A stretch of 64,000 bases of DNA from Aspidiotus rigidus (lineage: Eukaryota > Arthropoda > Insecta > Hemiptera > Diaspididae). Shown here piece by piece: positions 22,560-34,858 of the stretch (position 1 is the stretch's first letter; the number at the start of each line of letters is the position of its first letter). Below the pieces are notes generated by a model. That model was not told where the DNA came from and ran no database searches. It was given only the letters and a program-made list of their open reading frames with translations. Where the stretch lies: NCBI GenBank assembly GCA_035079385.1, contig JAVHKY010000028.1:8990001-9054000 (forward strand), in the 5' to 3' direction. A program made the position numbers and the translations under genes.

Positions 22560-24788
22560 AAAATACTCGCGAAGATACGACCAAGCGCTTTCGGCTAAAC
22601 AGCTATTCTCAAGGTATAGAAAGCGACTGAACCCAACACCAACAAGAACGAGTAACAACGGAAAGGAGGTCAGGATTGAACCAGCGAGTCATCGAAATGT
22701 GAATCATCCTCATAGACTAATTCAATCAATCCCTCCTCAGGAATGTACCTGTTCAACACGGTAATGTCTTTAATATTTCGGTGACGATGAATTTCAATTT
22801 CTTCCAACGCTAAGCGCTTGAAATACGATTTTTCCTTGTAAAGGAGGGCTTCAGACCCCTCTTTGGGACTATGGCCAGTTTCAATTAAATGGTCCGCAAA
22901 CGCCGACTCGCCTACTTTTCTTTTTTCCCAGGCCTTCCTGTGTTCATCAACTCTGATTTGAAGTTGACGGCCTGTCATACCTATGTACATGCTGGGGCAA
23001 TCGCCACAGGCCACTCTGTAAACACCCCGGCCCCCTCTCGGCCACCGGTATCGGATCTTTCAATTTGACCAACAGGCTCTTAACAGTATTATTGCTATAA
23101 AACACCGGTCGAAAACCGATGGGACGGAGGACGCGGCTCAACTCCGAAGAAAACTTCCCTAGAAACGACAGCCTAATCCGCCGTTTACGCCATCAAGGTG
23201 CAATTCACGGGGGAGGGAAGTTAAAGAATCGAGACTTTTTCTCGTAAGTCTCCTACGGACCATGAGGTCAATGTCCACCTTGACCTGATTCACTCTAGCC
23301 AAGTGCTTTATCGTCACGAGTTCGTTTTTGAAAGCAATCTCACTCAGAGGTATTTGAGTGAGTCGATAGACCAAGCTATTGAATGTAGCTATTTTATGGG
23401 CGAAAGGTACGAAAGATGACCCGTGGATGGCAATGTCGGTCGAGGTACTTCTCCGGTAAATACCGAATTCATGGACACCGTCAATGACAGATATGGTTAA
23501 GTCCAGAAAATTTATTGATGAACCACCAACTTCCAGAGTAAATTTAATGGAAGGGTATAATCCATTTAAATAAGCGAGAAACTCACTAAGGAGCTCCGCA
23601 GGACCGGTCCACGCGCACAATATGTCATCCACGTACCTATGCCAATAGAAAACGTGACTCAAAAACACCTGGCCCGAAGAAAACAGGTCAACTTCAAATT
23701 TGGACATAAAAACTCCCGAAATGAGGGAACCCAAGGGAGAACCTATGGGGATCCCTACCTCCTCGGGGAACTCAAAATATTTACCATCAAACTTACAAAA
23801 ATTAGGTGACCAACAGGCGTTCAACAGGTCGAAAAATTCGCCAAATTCATTATGAGGAGTACCAGATTCCACAAGCAATTTATTTATTAGTTGCATAGTG
23901 GCAGCCTTAGGGATATTGGGAAGAAGCCCAACGACATCAAACGAGCACAGAATTGAACCCGGAGGAGGGATTGTGTCCTTCAATTTTTCAGCCAGGGCGC
24001 TCGAATTCTTAATTGAATAGGTAGATTTCACCTCCACACGAGCTTTGAACCATCTTTCCAGGAACTTAGCGAGGGAGTAGGTGGGGGAGGAAACGAACGA
24101 AACAACCGGCCGCATCGGTACATTTTTTTTGTGTACCTTCGGCAATCCGTAAAGGAGGGGAGGGACTGGATTCGGTTCCAAAATGGCTTTCTTTACAGCG
24201 GGGCTCTTAATGATCACCTCATTACCATTAATAAGTTTTCTAGCCCCTTTAACGAATTTTGGGAAATCAAAGAGAGGGTCTTCCTTGGCCCCACATTGGC
24301 CAAGCACCACGTAAACCTTAGACAAGTAGGAAGCCTTGTCCATCACTACGACAGCATTCCCTTTGTCAGCTTTTGTAATCACTAGCTTTTCCTCCCTAAT
24401 CTTCCTCACCCAAGATCAAGTCACTCCCTGCATCACTTATGCAAGGGGGGGGGAAGGTATTGCAAACCATTTCGGCACATTTTTTCTGGGTATTTACACC
24501 AGGCCCGATTTTTACTGCTAAATCAGCTACAACATTAGCTAAAGTCTCCTGATTTTTTAGAGGGGGAAGGGCAAATTTCAATCCCTTCTCCAGAAGTGTC
24601 GACTCATAACGGTTAAACTCCGTTTTGCTATAATTTATGACACGTGGCTGGAAATGTTGGATAATATCATCGTCAGCAAGATCTAATTCGTCATCCCTAA
24701 CCTCAGAGTTCAGGAGGGCGGTCAGTTTCCGATTTTTCCTTTCTTTTAATTTCAGCTCAAAGTCGCGACTCGCGAGTATTTTATTCAT
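22560..24788 (-). pseudogene. Penelope-like element 1: reverse transcriptase plus GIY-YIG endonuclease, frameshifted
   Basis: The minus-strand frames read in order: an N-terminal helical region (24396-24788); a reverse transcriptase (23159-24409) with ADKGNAVVVMD, YGLPKVHK, RPVVSFVSSPTYSLAKFLE, CSFDVVGLLPNI, GIPIGSPLGSLIS, the catalytic YVDDILCAW and INFLDLTI; then a GIY-YIG endonuclease (22670-23014) with CGDCPSMYIGMTGR and IRVDEHRKAWEKRKVGESAF. This RT + GIY-YIG layout defines canonical Penelope-like elements, which are copied by target-primed reverse transcription. Frameshifts near 24404 (beside a run of G), 23159 and about 23030 break the single long frame seen in related copies. The terminal hairpin at 22586-22625 lies past its stop codon. 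Confidence 0.9.
22586..22625 (-). other. Conserved terminal hairpin of Penelope element 1
   Basis: CGCTTTC and GAAAGCG form a 7-bp outer stem. Inside it GGCT-AAAC-AGCT forms a small hairpin with one G-T pair. The same structure is present at 43847-43886, 59913-59952 and 61226-61264, with paired substitutions. See the finding on covariation. Confidence 0.7.
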
Positions 24789-27070
24789 AATGAATGACCG
24801 TGAACTTGAAAAAACGGATTACTTCTGTGTTTGGATACCTTGAAACGTTACCGCAATACGTGTAGTTCAATTTTTGAACCTGTGCAGACAGTGACCTAGT
24901 ATTTTTGTGAGTTACAATGATACCTTAGAGCCATTTTGGGAGAGCGATCAGAAGACTTTGAAAATACCGACAGAGATGCCGATTAAAATTCGATTTTTGA
25001 TTTAATCACCACGAGGCCGCGAAAATCAAGTCCCACAGGACTAACAATGCCTCGGATGGGTGACATATAATCGATACAACCTAGTTCTGGGAAAATACCA
25101 CCTCAATTCGTTTCCAGCACTTCAAGAATTTGAGAAAAAGCAAAGTTATAATTAGACATGTGTTTCAAAACTAGCTCTCGGTGAACGTGAGAAAATTTCT
25201 CTGAAACGCAAGTCAAGTGACTCACAAGACCTCATTCCAGGGCTTGCACAGCAGTACGGTACTCACAAGGGTGAAAACGAGTCATGGAGTATTAAAGAAC
25301 TGTAAAGTATAATATCAGACTATCTAAAACATAAAATAGAATTATATTCGAAGCCAAAAGCATTCGGGAATTTGAAACTTGGAAACTTAGTATTCGAGGA
25401 AATGTCCATGCAGAGATTTTCTTTTTCGGGGAGAGGGTATTCGGGGGAATGTCCGGGAATTCGACAGAACTTTACCCAGTTAGTTGACGAGAAGTACGAC
25501 TATTTCTTCTCAATCGTGAAAGCAGGTATATTGAAGGCTCTGAAAGCGCTGACTTCGGATATGTGGGAAAAATCTTTCAAAAAGGACAATGTCCTAGACG
25601 TGACCGGCCATCATATAAAAGACCGGAAGCTAAAGCGTTCTATTCTAAGTACAGGAGTTGGATAATTGCTCCCAGAGACTACACGGCATAACTCTGCAGA
25701 GTGGAGATACTTTCTTCTCCCCTATCTTCCTTCTTCTTCTTTCTTTTGTGTACGGTTTTTGAAATAATAGAGCGGCATACCGATGACAGTATTGGCAAAT
25801 CAATTCAAGAGATCCTGGAGTTATAGAGAGTTCCTAATGAAAAGTTTCCAGTCGTGGTCAGTCACAGATGGCATGGCGGGCCAAACATTGTGAAACAAAG
25901 ATCGATACCTGCACTGTTGGGGCCATATCTTATGAAAGATTGAATCCTTAAGAGTATCATTTAAGAAGCGCGGCCAGGATTATAAAATTTTTCGTAGATG
26001 GTATAAGAGGAAGAAAAAATGAATCTGTTCGCACGATTAATGTACAAATTGATGAAAAACAATACATACCAATGGACATAGACGATAAGCACAACGATTA
26101 TGATCCTATAGATCAAGATAGGTGGGCTACAAGTCCCACATTTTCCAGACGTAAGTTAGATAGACCTTTCATTAGACAATGGATCAAAAGCACGTCCCGG
26201 TTGTACCTATTTGCAGCCAATCACTCAATGGATCGTCTTAGCTTATTCAGAGTTTATTAAACCTTGTCTTCAAATAATAACAGAAATACCGCACCAATAG
26301 AACACGAATTCTCTAAACAATAATCAACTACGTCCGACCCTAGCATATTCTTCATTTAGCAGAAAATAAAGAAGAAAATGAAAAGACGAACGGAAGAAGA
26401 GGAAAGAAGAAACTAGTTCACTACGTTCTTACAGATCCGACAGAATTTATATCGGTATAACTTACACATAAAAAAACAATAATAATTCTTCCGAAGAATA
26501 TTATTGGGGTAAACTTTTTTAGCGCCAACTTAATAACGTTTCCTCCGACACTATTTTCTCCCCCCCATCCCTATCCAACCGAATCATTTTCTATCCCTTC
26601 AGTGCCACTCCGGAATGTTGGCGACGAAAAATATTCACGAAGTTGAAAGAACCGAAACTGTAAAGTCTGTAAAATTATTGAAGCATGATTCTCTCCCACA
26701 ACTACAGTGCGCAACATTTCTTCTTTCGCGCGCACTCTCGTTTCATCTGCAATTATATTAAACCATCACGAAAATATGAAGATGACATAAACAGGAATGA
26801 AATATGAATACACACGCATTTTCCAAGAGGACACTCGCACGTTCTTGATCTTTACGTGACATTTCTTATGACCAGAATATTAAACGATATTACACCACCA
26901 TGTGCCAGTACTTACTAGACGAGCGTGATAGAAAATCATATTTTTCTATTGAAAGATTGACAAGCGCATAGGGAGGATTTCATAGTATTGAAGTACGTTT
27001 AACGTTCGTCGATCTTTCCCAACTTTAATAACGAATACAACAACGAGAAAATTTCGAGCACTTTTTCCTT
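24789..27070. other. Stretch without recognised genes; two unassigned open frames
   Basis: Plus-strand frames at 25372-25665 (97 residues, includes FSGRGYSGECPGIRQNF) and 26072-26260 (begins MDIDDKHNDYDPIDQDRW) have protein-like composition but no domain I recognise. They may be remnants of one or more unidentified elements. The remainder (26280-27070) shows no repeat or coding signal. Confidence 0.35.
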
Positions 27071-27132
27071 TCATTTAACTTCGTTTTGCTCCCCCTTTTC
27101 TATCAGCCTAGAATTATTTTGAAGGGACTTAC

Positions 27133-27232
27133 TCGTAGATTTCTTCTTTTTACTAGCGTCGCTATAGAGTAATAGTGCCAGAAGAAAAAACACCGATGAA
27201 AGGGTTTCCGCTCGTCCGACGACACCGGTAAC
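27133..27232 (-). CDS. TMTC: TMTC-family protein, internal exon (second visible)
   Basis: This 100-bp exon lies between a TGTTTCAG acceptor and an ACGA|GTAAGT donor on the minus strand. It encodes VTGVVGRAETLSSVFFLLAL, then LLYSDASKKKKST. 'GVVGRAE/D-LLxxLFFLL' is one of the best conserved blocks of the TMTC N-terminal membrane domain, following directly after HPVHTEA, which is supplied by the exon at 54231-54313. It starts in phase 0 and ends after the first base of a Ser codon completed by the exon at 2479-2594. The Lys-rich stretch after the membrane segment matches a variable loop of the family. Confidence 0.9.
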
Positions 27233-29197
27233 CTGAAACAAGCAAATAAATAACGTCAAAATCGACAAATACAATACCAAAAAAAAAAAAACGTGAATGT
27301 ATACAAGGTAACACTATCGGCTCAATAAATCGAGGCAACGTTATTTTTCCTTGAAAAAACGAAAAAAAATCAAATAACCTAACCCAACGTTTTCGACACC
27401 TTGGGCTGCCGCAATATTCGAGAACTACATCAGCGACCGAAAAATAATTTCGCACGTGCGAACAACGTTATTTCTTCGTGGCGTCCAATTCTCGTGGACG
27501 ACGTGCGATTGTGTACAGAAGAAGTAAAAGCGTGAGACACGAAAACCCAAAAAGAAAAGAATCTTCGCAGGAAACATCATTCGAAATAATGTTTCGTATT
27601 GTTCCTTTCCGCAAACGTGCCCAGAATTCGAGGAAAATATTATTGCGAACAATTTTCAACGACCCTGCGAATAGCATTACTCTCATTTTTCTTCCAGCTA
27701 TTTCAAAAACCTTGCTGGAGAGCGGCCAAAATTTATAAAACGAGAAATTACCCGATCTTATATTATATAGCGTATACTGCCGCTCCACTGTCCAGCAGAA
27801 CTACGCGCTCTATTAATATTTATCATCTGACCGAAACACATCTCTCCTAATCACGAAAATGCTCGAAACATTAAGCATTGCTGTTTTCTTTCGTTCGGGA
27901 GACGAAGGGTGAGAGAAAATTCTGCCGCAGCGTCTGTATCGAAGGTACCGAGAGTGACAGCGAGTTGCGGTCCTTTTCATATAATATAATCTGAAATTGG
28001 AGGACTCTCGAGATCCTAGGTACTAACAAGAACAATAGCAATCCTTCATGCGCGATAAGAGAAAAGAAAAGTCAAATATGAAGTTTTAATTATGGATTTG
28101 TGGTGAGAGCACCTCTACTAAGCTGAACCGGAGGTTTGACTTTGTTCCGCCTTGAGATTAGGAATCTCTGAAACAGCGACGAGATCAATATTAGCGAGAG
28201 GGATCATTGACCCCTCCATCAGGACTTCTAGACTCTGTCCAAACTAAGACATCCGAACATGGTAGGTAAACCAAAAAAATATGCTCGGGGTCATCAGAAC
28301 TACCGACTGACAAACGAATTGATCGCAGGAATAAACAGGAGGAAGGGGCATTCGACTACTGAGGGCAAGAAAACGGTTGAGCAATAGTACTAGAATAATT
28401 CATGCGAGCACTTGGCGCACCGATTCCCATGGATCAGCTGTGCGGTTCAAGTTTTGTAAAACATGTGTCAAAACTAAGCGACAGATCGGTTCTAGTTTTC
28501 AAGTTCCGGCCACTAGGTAAATATTTGTCCTATCGTCGATGGAAAATATTTCCCTTTCCAATGTAACAGGTTTCAACTAGTGGACGGAATGTAAATCGTG
28601 TTAGAAATGCAACTTGTTGACCAAAAGGAGAAACTACCGTCGCGTCGTTCTTGTTGGATCGGAAGAAGATGTGTGTGTACATAATATGTTTATGACTGAC
28701 AAAAGTCATGAAAATAATATTTGCAAAAGGCATCATTCTAGAAGTACCGTTGCTGAGCCGCAAGTGATTTTTCACAAACCTACTTCAACTGCCCTCAAAG
28801 CAAAGACCAAATTTTTAACATCAGAAATCATGTCACCGAAGAAGGAAGTAATTCCTCAAGGTTTGAGCGATGACCGAAAGAAGAATCCATAGAAAATAGA
28901 AAAATACCGGCCAACATTTCAGCAGAATGGAACGCAACAGGATGAACGTGAATTCAGAACAACAACATGATGAGGACGTCATTCAGAGTGAAAATCACCA
29001 TAAAGAGGATGGTGCTCAACTGAAATTCACTGAAAAGCTTCACTCAATTCCAAATAGACTGTTGGTGACCTAGCTTATCATTATTGAACATATCAGATAC
29101 GAAGGTAATTTCTTCCAAGTCCGTTGAAGGTCTCAATGGACGTACACGACGGGAATAAGAAGTAGCATTGATTGCAGTCTACATTAGTGGTGCCGAG

Positions 29198-29290
29198 AAC
29201 GCTCAATTCACGTAATTGCTCAATACGCGTAATAAGCAGACGTGCTGCTCATTACACGTATTGTGCAAAGTTGCTGCACATTACGCGTAA
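29198..29290. repeat. ATTACGCGTAAT palindrome cluster, copy A
   Basis: Three to four words of the type CATTACGCGTAATG, CAATACGCGTAAT or CATTACACGTATT occur within 95 bp, separated by spacers such as GCAGACGTGCTGCTC and GTGCAAAGTTGCTGC. An inverted copy of the cluster is at 39430-39555. Confidence 0.7.
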
Positions 29291-29449
29291 TGAGCAGGTG
29301 GAATTGACCAATGAGAAGCTGATTTGATTGTAAAATAATGGTATTTTCATTTTACTGGGAATACTTCAAAAAATCATTATAATGTAAATTACTTTCTATC
29401 ATCACTCAAAGAGATCGTCATTACTTTCGAAATTCAAAATCTTATTCTA

Positions 29450-29625
29450 TTAGAAATAGGAAAGTTGAATTACGGATATTCTTTTGCCCTGCCAGTGGCG
29501 AGGTTTGGACCACGCACCTCTGAATCAGGAGTCCGCGACTCAACCGCTCGGCCACCGGCGCTGCGAAAAAATATCGCCCTATTTCAACTTTGAAAGGAAA
29601 GTTCCTACTCGTGATGAGGCACAAA
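29450..29625 (-). mobile_element. tRNA-derived SINE, minus-strand copy
   Basis: In minus-strand sense the element has a leader (AACTTTCCTTTCAAAGTTG, then AAATAGGGCGATA) and CGCAGCGC. A tRNA-like core then has A box GTGGCCGAGCGGTTGAG and a B-box-like GTGGTCCAAACC, followed by GGCAGGGCAAAAGAATA and TTTCCTATTTCTAATA. The tRNA class looks Leu/Ser-like from the A box, but the anticodon arm is not canonical. It forms an inverted pair with the copy at 29765-29945. Confidence 0.65.
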
Positions 29626-29764
29626 TCCGTATTTCAAGTTTCCTATTTCTAATAATCCTTGTGAACATGTCCACTTTGAAACTTTCTGTTAGTTGCCCAC
29701 TCCTGGCTTTTCTGGACACTCCTCCCGGCATTAGTGCGCGTTTGCGACTGCCTCTTATGCCTTT

Positions 29765-29945
29765 GTGCCTTATCACAAGAAGGAACTTTCCTTTCAAAGT
29801 TGAAATAGGGCGATATTTTTTCGCAGCGCCACGCCGGTGGCCGAGTGGTTGAGTTGCGGACTTCTGATTCAGAGGTGCGTGGTCCAAACCTCGTCATTGG
29901 CGGGGCAAAAGAATACCCATATTTCAATTTTCCTATTTCTAATAA
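29765..29945 (+). mobile_element. tRNA-derived SINE, plus-strand copy
   Basis: Same order as the opposite copy: leader with AAGTTGAAATAGGGCGATAT, CGCAGCGCCACGCC, A box GTGGCCGAGTGGTTGAG, B-box-like GTGGTCCAAACC, GGCGGGGCAAAAGAATA, and tail TTTCCTATTTCTAATAATCC. The word TTCCTATTTCTAATAATCC plus TTGTGAACATGTCCACTTTG also occurs at 29640-29680, so flanking DNA is duplicated with the element. Confidence 0.65.
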
Positions 29946-30022
29946 TCCTTGTGAACATGTCCACTTTGAAATTTCTCTTATTCCGTTATTTATCGTGATT
30001 GTCATAACTTTTAGACTGGTGG

Positions 30023-30238
30023 CAGGGTGTCCACTTGTCTGGAAAATCTAGAAGTCAGCAAAAAGTCAGGAAATTTTTTGAGATTCGTCAAAAAAAGTTC
30101 AAGCTAGGAAGTTTTTCTTCTTCTTTCTTTTTTTTCTTGCTTTTCAGTGGAGATTATGGTCTGGAAAAACCTGAAAAATTCAGGGAAAGTCATGGAAAGG
30201 TCAGGGAATTTCACTTCAGAGAAAAAGTGGACACCCTG
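30023..30238. mobile_element. 216-bp MITE with CAGGGTGTCCAC ends and 5-bp duplication
   Basis: The left end is CAGGGTGTCCACTTGTCTGG and the right end GTGGACACCCTG. The 5-bp direct repeat GGTGG flanks both sides (30018-30022 and 30239-30243). The inside is rich in GTCAGGAAA and GTCAGGGAA words and is non-coding. A second member is at 40273-40522. Confidence 0.8.
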
Positions 30239-30243
30239 GGTGG

Positions 30244-30545
30244 ACAAATCATGAAAATGGCCAATTTTTGCATTCCAACATTATTTTTTGAGACATTTGG
30301 GCAACCATCGGATATGAGGGAAAAAACACTCGCTGAATCCGAATTTCATGGTTGCCAAGTCAAATTTTGCCTCCTTATGGCCCAAATCCAAGATGGCGGC
30401 GAAACTCATTTCATTTCTGTTTCAAGGTGAAACCGAAGGTTGTTATTTTTATTTATTTATTTTTTTTTTTGGGGGGGCGGGGAGAAGGTTGCTGGTGTAC
30501 AGAATTGCGTCTTCAAACTCTACTTGAGATATTGGAAATCGGTCA
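30244..30545 (+). repeat. Dispersed repeat, plus-oriented partner of 39000-39300
   Basis: Shared words with the reverse complement of 39000-39300 include CGAATTTCATGG, CTCCTTATGGCCCAAATCCA, GAAACTCATTTCATTTCTGT, TTTCAAGGTGAAAC and CTCTACTTGAGATATTGG, with a G-rich run between. The open frame at 30035-30430 spans this repeat and the MITE and is not considered a gene. Confidence 0.7.
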
Positions 30546-31270
30546 GGTTAAAATCACAGAGCTTTCTCTCTACTGCATTATATACTATCGAAACAGAGCA
30601 TATGTATGTAAGATTCCTTATCTTCGCTACGTAATCTCTTTTCTCTTTCTCTTTCGTATCACTTAATCGCTCCTTATCGATTCGTGTCAATTCCTGAACG
30701 ATGACTTCTTGGTCGATTCTTATTTCTCGCTTTCATGATCCAAATCAGTCATCTCGTAATTGTTGTAACTTAAACACTGTTATTTTATGTATCGCTCTTC
30801 ATCTCGAAACGTCTTTGTTTTGAATTCTCTTTACTCAATGAAAGTGCATTCATCCGATTCGTTTCGACTCCTCACTTATTAAGATTCACGATCTTTCGTC
30901 GTATCTTATATGTATTTCAAAATAAGTCCGTAGAAATAAGATGAACTGTGAAATAAGGAGGATTATTTAAAATTGTAGCTCGAATAACCTTATTGATGAA
31001 GAATCATATTTTTTAAAGGAAACAAGACTGAGTCGCCATGCGCATCAGTATCCGGGTCTCTTGGTTCTTTTTTTTCTATTGACTGTTACGAGACGGAAAT
31101 GTATTTTCTAATTTTTTTCAAAAGATCAAGAGCTTCTTTTCCTAATAAGATGTAGAGCTCAAGAAATTTCGATTTTTTCTATGTCAAGATCTGGAAACCA
31201 AGAGGTCTGCATCTTTGTTCCACTCAGATCTGGAATCTTAGAGACTTAATATTTGCACATACGGTAGGTA
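30546..31270. other. Stretch with no recognised feature
   Basis: AT-rich sequence with no convincing open frame, repeat or structural signal up to the Helitron 5' end. Confidence 0.5.
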
Positions 31271-31910
31271 TCTAATATACTAAAAAGCTAAATGACCCTT
31301 TGCCTCTCATTCCTGATTTGCCTGATACAATTTAGCTAAAAAATAGCTAACGCGTGTATTCTATTACTATATATATGAATTGCCTAGCAAATTATAAGAA
31401 AAAATATTCGTGAAATTCTAATGACGTCACAGCGATAATGTTTGAATTAGATGAAACTGAAGGTTAACAGGCAAAATGGAAAATAAAAAATTAATTATTG
31501 GTTATTTAAGTGCAACGATTCATTATCACAAACGTGCTTATCACAAACGTGCGTGTAAAAGTTCTCCATTTTCCTGTTATCGCATCCGACGTCAATTATT
31601 ATACTGTGACAAGATTATAATTATTTATCGTTAAAGTTCTATTCTACTTGATAGTTCTGGAGTTATTGATACTACCAGAATACCTTGACACACTGATTCT
31701 CAAATAAATTTTGAATAAAAAGAAGAAAAGTGATCAACGGAGTATCCAAAGGGTACTGGATTTATTTTACACGTTCCTGACACACTGATCCTCAGATAAA
31801 TTTTGAACGTCAATTACCATTATTGGAAGAGTATAATATATAATCACGAAAAAGTAGGAGCATACTTATTTAAAGTTCAATTCTACTTGATAGTTCTCGA
31901 GTTAATTGAT

Positions 31911-31946
<36 letters not shown>

Positions 31947-34853
31947 CTTTATCAAGGTATACACTACTTGAATACACGTTCTTGACACACTGATCCTCAA
32001 ATAAATTTCGAATAAAAATAAGAAAAGTGATCAACGGAGCATACAAAGGGTATTGGAGAATAAGAATAACTGGAGTGGAGTGAGAAACAAACGAAAAGAA
32101 CGTGAGGATAGGGAAGATGATTGGAAGAAGAGGTAGCAATTGAGTCAGATGGTGGTACTCAAATTTTAAGGCAGGAGAAAGAAAATGGATATGTATAAGT
32201 TGGAGTAATTGAGTACCATAGGTAGTTGCGGGAGTTGGAAACCGTGTTGGGAATGATTACACGGGACAGAGGATGAGACTGAGATTATATTGTGGGAAGT
32301 ACGTTGATTTTGGAGAGTAGGACAGGAAAAAAGATGATAGATCGTCAGATTATCTGCATAATAAGATTTATATGAAGGTAGAGCATGGAAACCCAGGAAG
32401 AATGTTCAAGTTGAGAGTGACCAATTCTATATCGAGTGAAAATAACCACTTTATGGTGGGAATTTCTGTTCGATGAAGACTGAGGATAGGTTAACTTTTA
32501 ATGATTCAAGTTTGTTGCAGGGTTGTTTTTTTATGTGAGTGATACAAGAATTAAGCTAGGATTAAGAAATAATGAAAGTTTTTATGGTCGTAAGTACGTA
32601 GTTACAAGGTAAGGTCCTTAATTTTGGGTGAAAGGGTGCAGTTTTTAGGCGCGCAATCAGTTTGATCATATTGAGGGCAACCGATGTGAACTGAGAATCA
32701 AATAAAAGATACGTTTTGTACAGATGAGCGTAGAAAAGTGTGAGCTTAAACCTAATCAGAATTCCAACTATAGACACATCATGTGAGAAATTGAGCGGGA
32801 TGTATTCAGGAAAAGTAGGGGTACGATTCTAAGAAAAGGGCACAACGAAAGTTGAAAAAGAATATTACCATAAATAATATCAACAAGTATGAAGAGTTTC
32901 GGAAAACCCTGAAGAATGGAATAAAAGTAGCGCATAAAACATACCTCAGTTCCCTAGAGGAAGGCTTCAGATGAAATCCATCACATACCTAATTTACCCG
33001 ATACAATTAAGCTAAAAAATAGCTAAAGCCTAATATTATAACGGTAACGACCTTCTCTTTGCATTTTGTACCTCATTTTATCCGATACAATTTAGCACTT
33101 TGCAAATTGAAGGATAATTAATTTGGCAAAAAGTTCTAATGACGTCAAAATGTCCACATAATGATGGAAAGTATCTAATGAAGGAGAGCTAATAGCCTAG
33201 GCAAAATAGAAAATAGTAGTCACCAAAATATGATGATCCCTTATCAATATCAACTTTTTGAATCAAAAATCACTTCCATTGTAAGAAGTGGAAGAAGAAA
33301 AGCAACTGAAATATTTGGAAAATGGAACTGACTAACACAGGTAGTTGCGAGAGTTGGAAACTGTGTTGAAAATGATTACACAGGTCAGAGGATAATTGAG
33401 AAAATACTTTGTAGGAAGTATGTTGATTTTGAAGAGTAGAACAAGAAGAAAGGTGATAGATTCTCATATTATCTGTATATAAGATAGTAAGGATTGTAAT
33501 GAAGCTTCCAATCAGATTTCTAGGATTCAACCAAAAGAAGTTCAATTGAAGGCTGTAATAGAAAACAATCACATGTTTAATAAAGTTGAATAAGGAATTC
33601 CCACATCCTCTTCTATGGGACGGATTGGTTTTGACATTGAGAATTGAATTCAAAATTGGAGGGGTTCCAAAAAGAGGAATTAGATTTGATAAAATTATGA
33701 AAATTAAGCCAACTACAGCAGGAGGGACTCGGAAAAATTGGGACATTTGAGCTCTATTATGATAGATAAGGGATAGGAAAAATTTTCAATATCAAAGGAG
33801 TCAGATTTGAAAAGATTTTTAATATTGGGAATGGAGCTATGTATGACAGGAGAGGAACTTGGAAAAAATTGAACCATCAGAGGAGTTGAAATTGAAAACG
33901 CATTTTGTACATCGACCTATGCAATTATGACAAGTTGATAACTTTAAAAACTTTCAACTTCTAAGCTATATTTTTTAAGAGAGGAACATGGAAGAATTTC
34001 AACTTCCAAGATATATATATGACAGGAAAAGGACTTGGAAAAATATCAACCATTGTTCTAGGTAAATGATAGCGAGACACCAAAATTTTCAAAAATCCCT
34101 CCCCCTATGGAATGGGTTTCCTATTGAACCTTGATTTAGGTTAGGTAGTTGACATCATAAAAAACTGGAGATGCTCTTAACATCATCAGGATTTAACAGA
34201 AGAATCCCTAGAGAATAGTGAATTACAAAAATCAGGACTCGATGTCAAGAATAACTGTTAGTTGGAGGTGGGTGGGCTCGAAGGAATAAATTGAGGGCCT
34301 TGAGAAATTTTGTTCTAATTAAGGTAAATGAAGGAAGGGATTTTCAAAGTCTCAACTAAATCAACTCGAAAATAGGAGGAGTTACATTATTTGCATGTAA
34401 AAAAGTGAGGTCAAAGAAATAATCATCGCTGAAAATTGGAACGACTGTAGTAACAAATTATACTGTCAACATAATTATAATACACACAAGATTTCAAAAA
34501 AAATCTTATGTAGAAAAAAAGTGAAGAGAAAAAGGGAAATGAATGAACTAATCTTAGAATCGAAACGTTTTTCTTCCATTAATTTGTAGATTAGAGGATG
34601 ACACGTAGAATCAATTATCACCATATGGATAATTAGAGGAGATGGATGCAGAGGACTGAAAAAGAAGAATAGGAAGAGAGGGAAAACTGGAAGAGTGTGA
34701 TACTGAGGCAGAGAACAATTTGGAAGACTCAGGAAACGATAAAGAAAGAAAAAAAAAAAAAAAGGTTGTATGGAAGAATCCTGTTTATATAGCGCTCTCG
34801 AATAAGATAAAAATGAAAAAACAAAAAACTAAGAGGCGCGCCGGACTTGCTAG
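31271..34853 (+). mobile_element. Non-autonomous Helitron 1 (about 3.58 kb)
   Basis: The left end is TCTAATATACTAAAAAGC after an A and the right end GGCGCGCCGGACTTGCTAG before a T. This is the TC...CTAG form with insertion between A and T that marks Helitrons. The next copy has the same two ends. No replication initiator or helicase (RepHel) was seen, so it would depend on another element. Inside are repeated words GATACAATTTAGCTAAAAAA plus TAGCTAA (TTAGCTA/TAGCTAA inverted), degenerate GGACTTGGAAAAAT minisatellite units (about 33720-34060), and minus-strand remnants of a non-LTR protein. Confidence 0.7.
32200..33520 (-). pseudogene. Two non-LTR C-terminal fragments inside Helitron 1
   Basis: On the minus strand 32210-32380 reads YADNLTIYHLFSCPTLQNQR, then TSHNIISV. 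Near 33330-33480 a diverged copy reads MRIYHLSSCSTLQNQHTSYK. Both resemble the end of non-LTR polyproteins after RNase H, where a CPxC...H...C knuckle is followed by '...iLsCP.L...R'; compare 57830-58160. They appear to be captured or inserted fragments, are not intact, and are present in both Helitron copies. Confidence 0.5.
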
Positions 34854-34858
34854 TATAA

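Larger units (their letters stand above)
2595..27132 (-). other. TMTC: TMTC intron of about 24.5 kb, filled with mobile elements
   Basis: The interval runs from the GTAAGT donor after the exon at 27133-27232 to the polypyrimidine-AG acceptor before the exon at 2479-2594. A long pyrimidine run in minus-strand sense precedes the acceptor. Its content is almost wholly repeats and transposon remnants, annotated separately. No other host exon was recognised in it. Confidence 0.75.

Noticed and set aside
27468..27850. Overlapping open frames on both strands beside the second TMTC exon
   Set aside because: No splice consistency with TMTC and no domain; opposite-strand overlaps look like chance.
29491..29905. 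Pair of tRNA-Leu or tRNA-Ser genes
   Set aside because: A and B boxes are present, but the anticodon arm is not canonical and both copies share non-tRNA leader and tail sequence, so they are SINEs.
30035..30430. 131-codon plus-strand frame
   Set aside because: Spans a MITE and a dispersed repeat whose other copy has no matching frame.
33270..33746. 158-codon minus-strand frame in Helitron 1
   Set aside because: The second Helitron copy has the same region broken; only its '(M)RIYHLSSCSTLQNQH' part is meaningful, as a non-LTR remnant.
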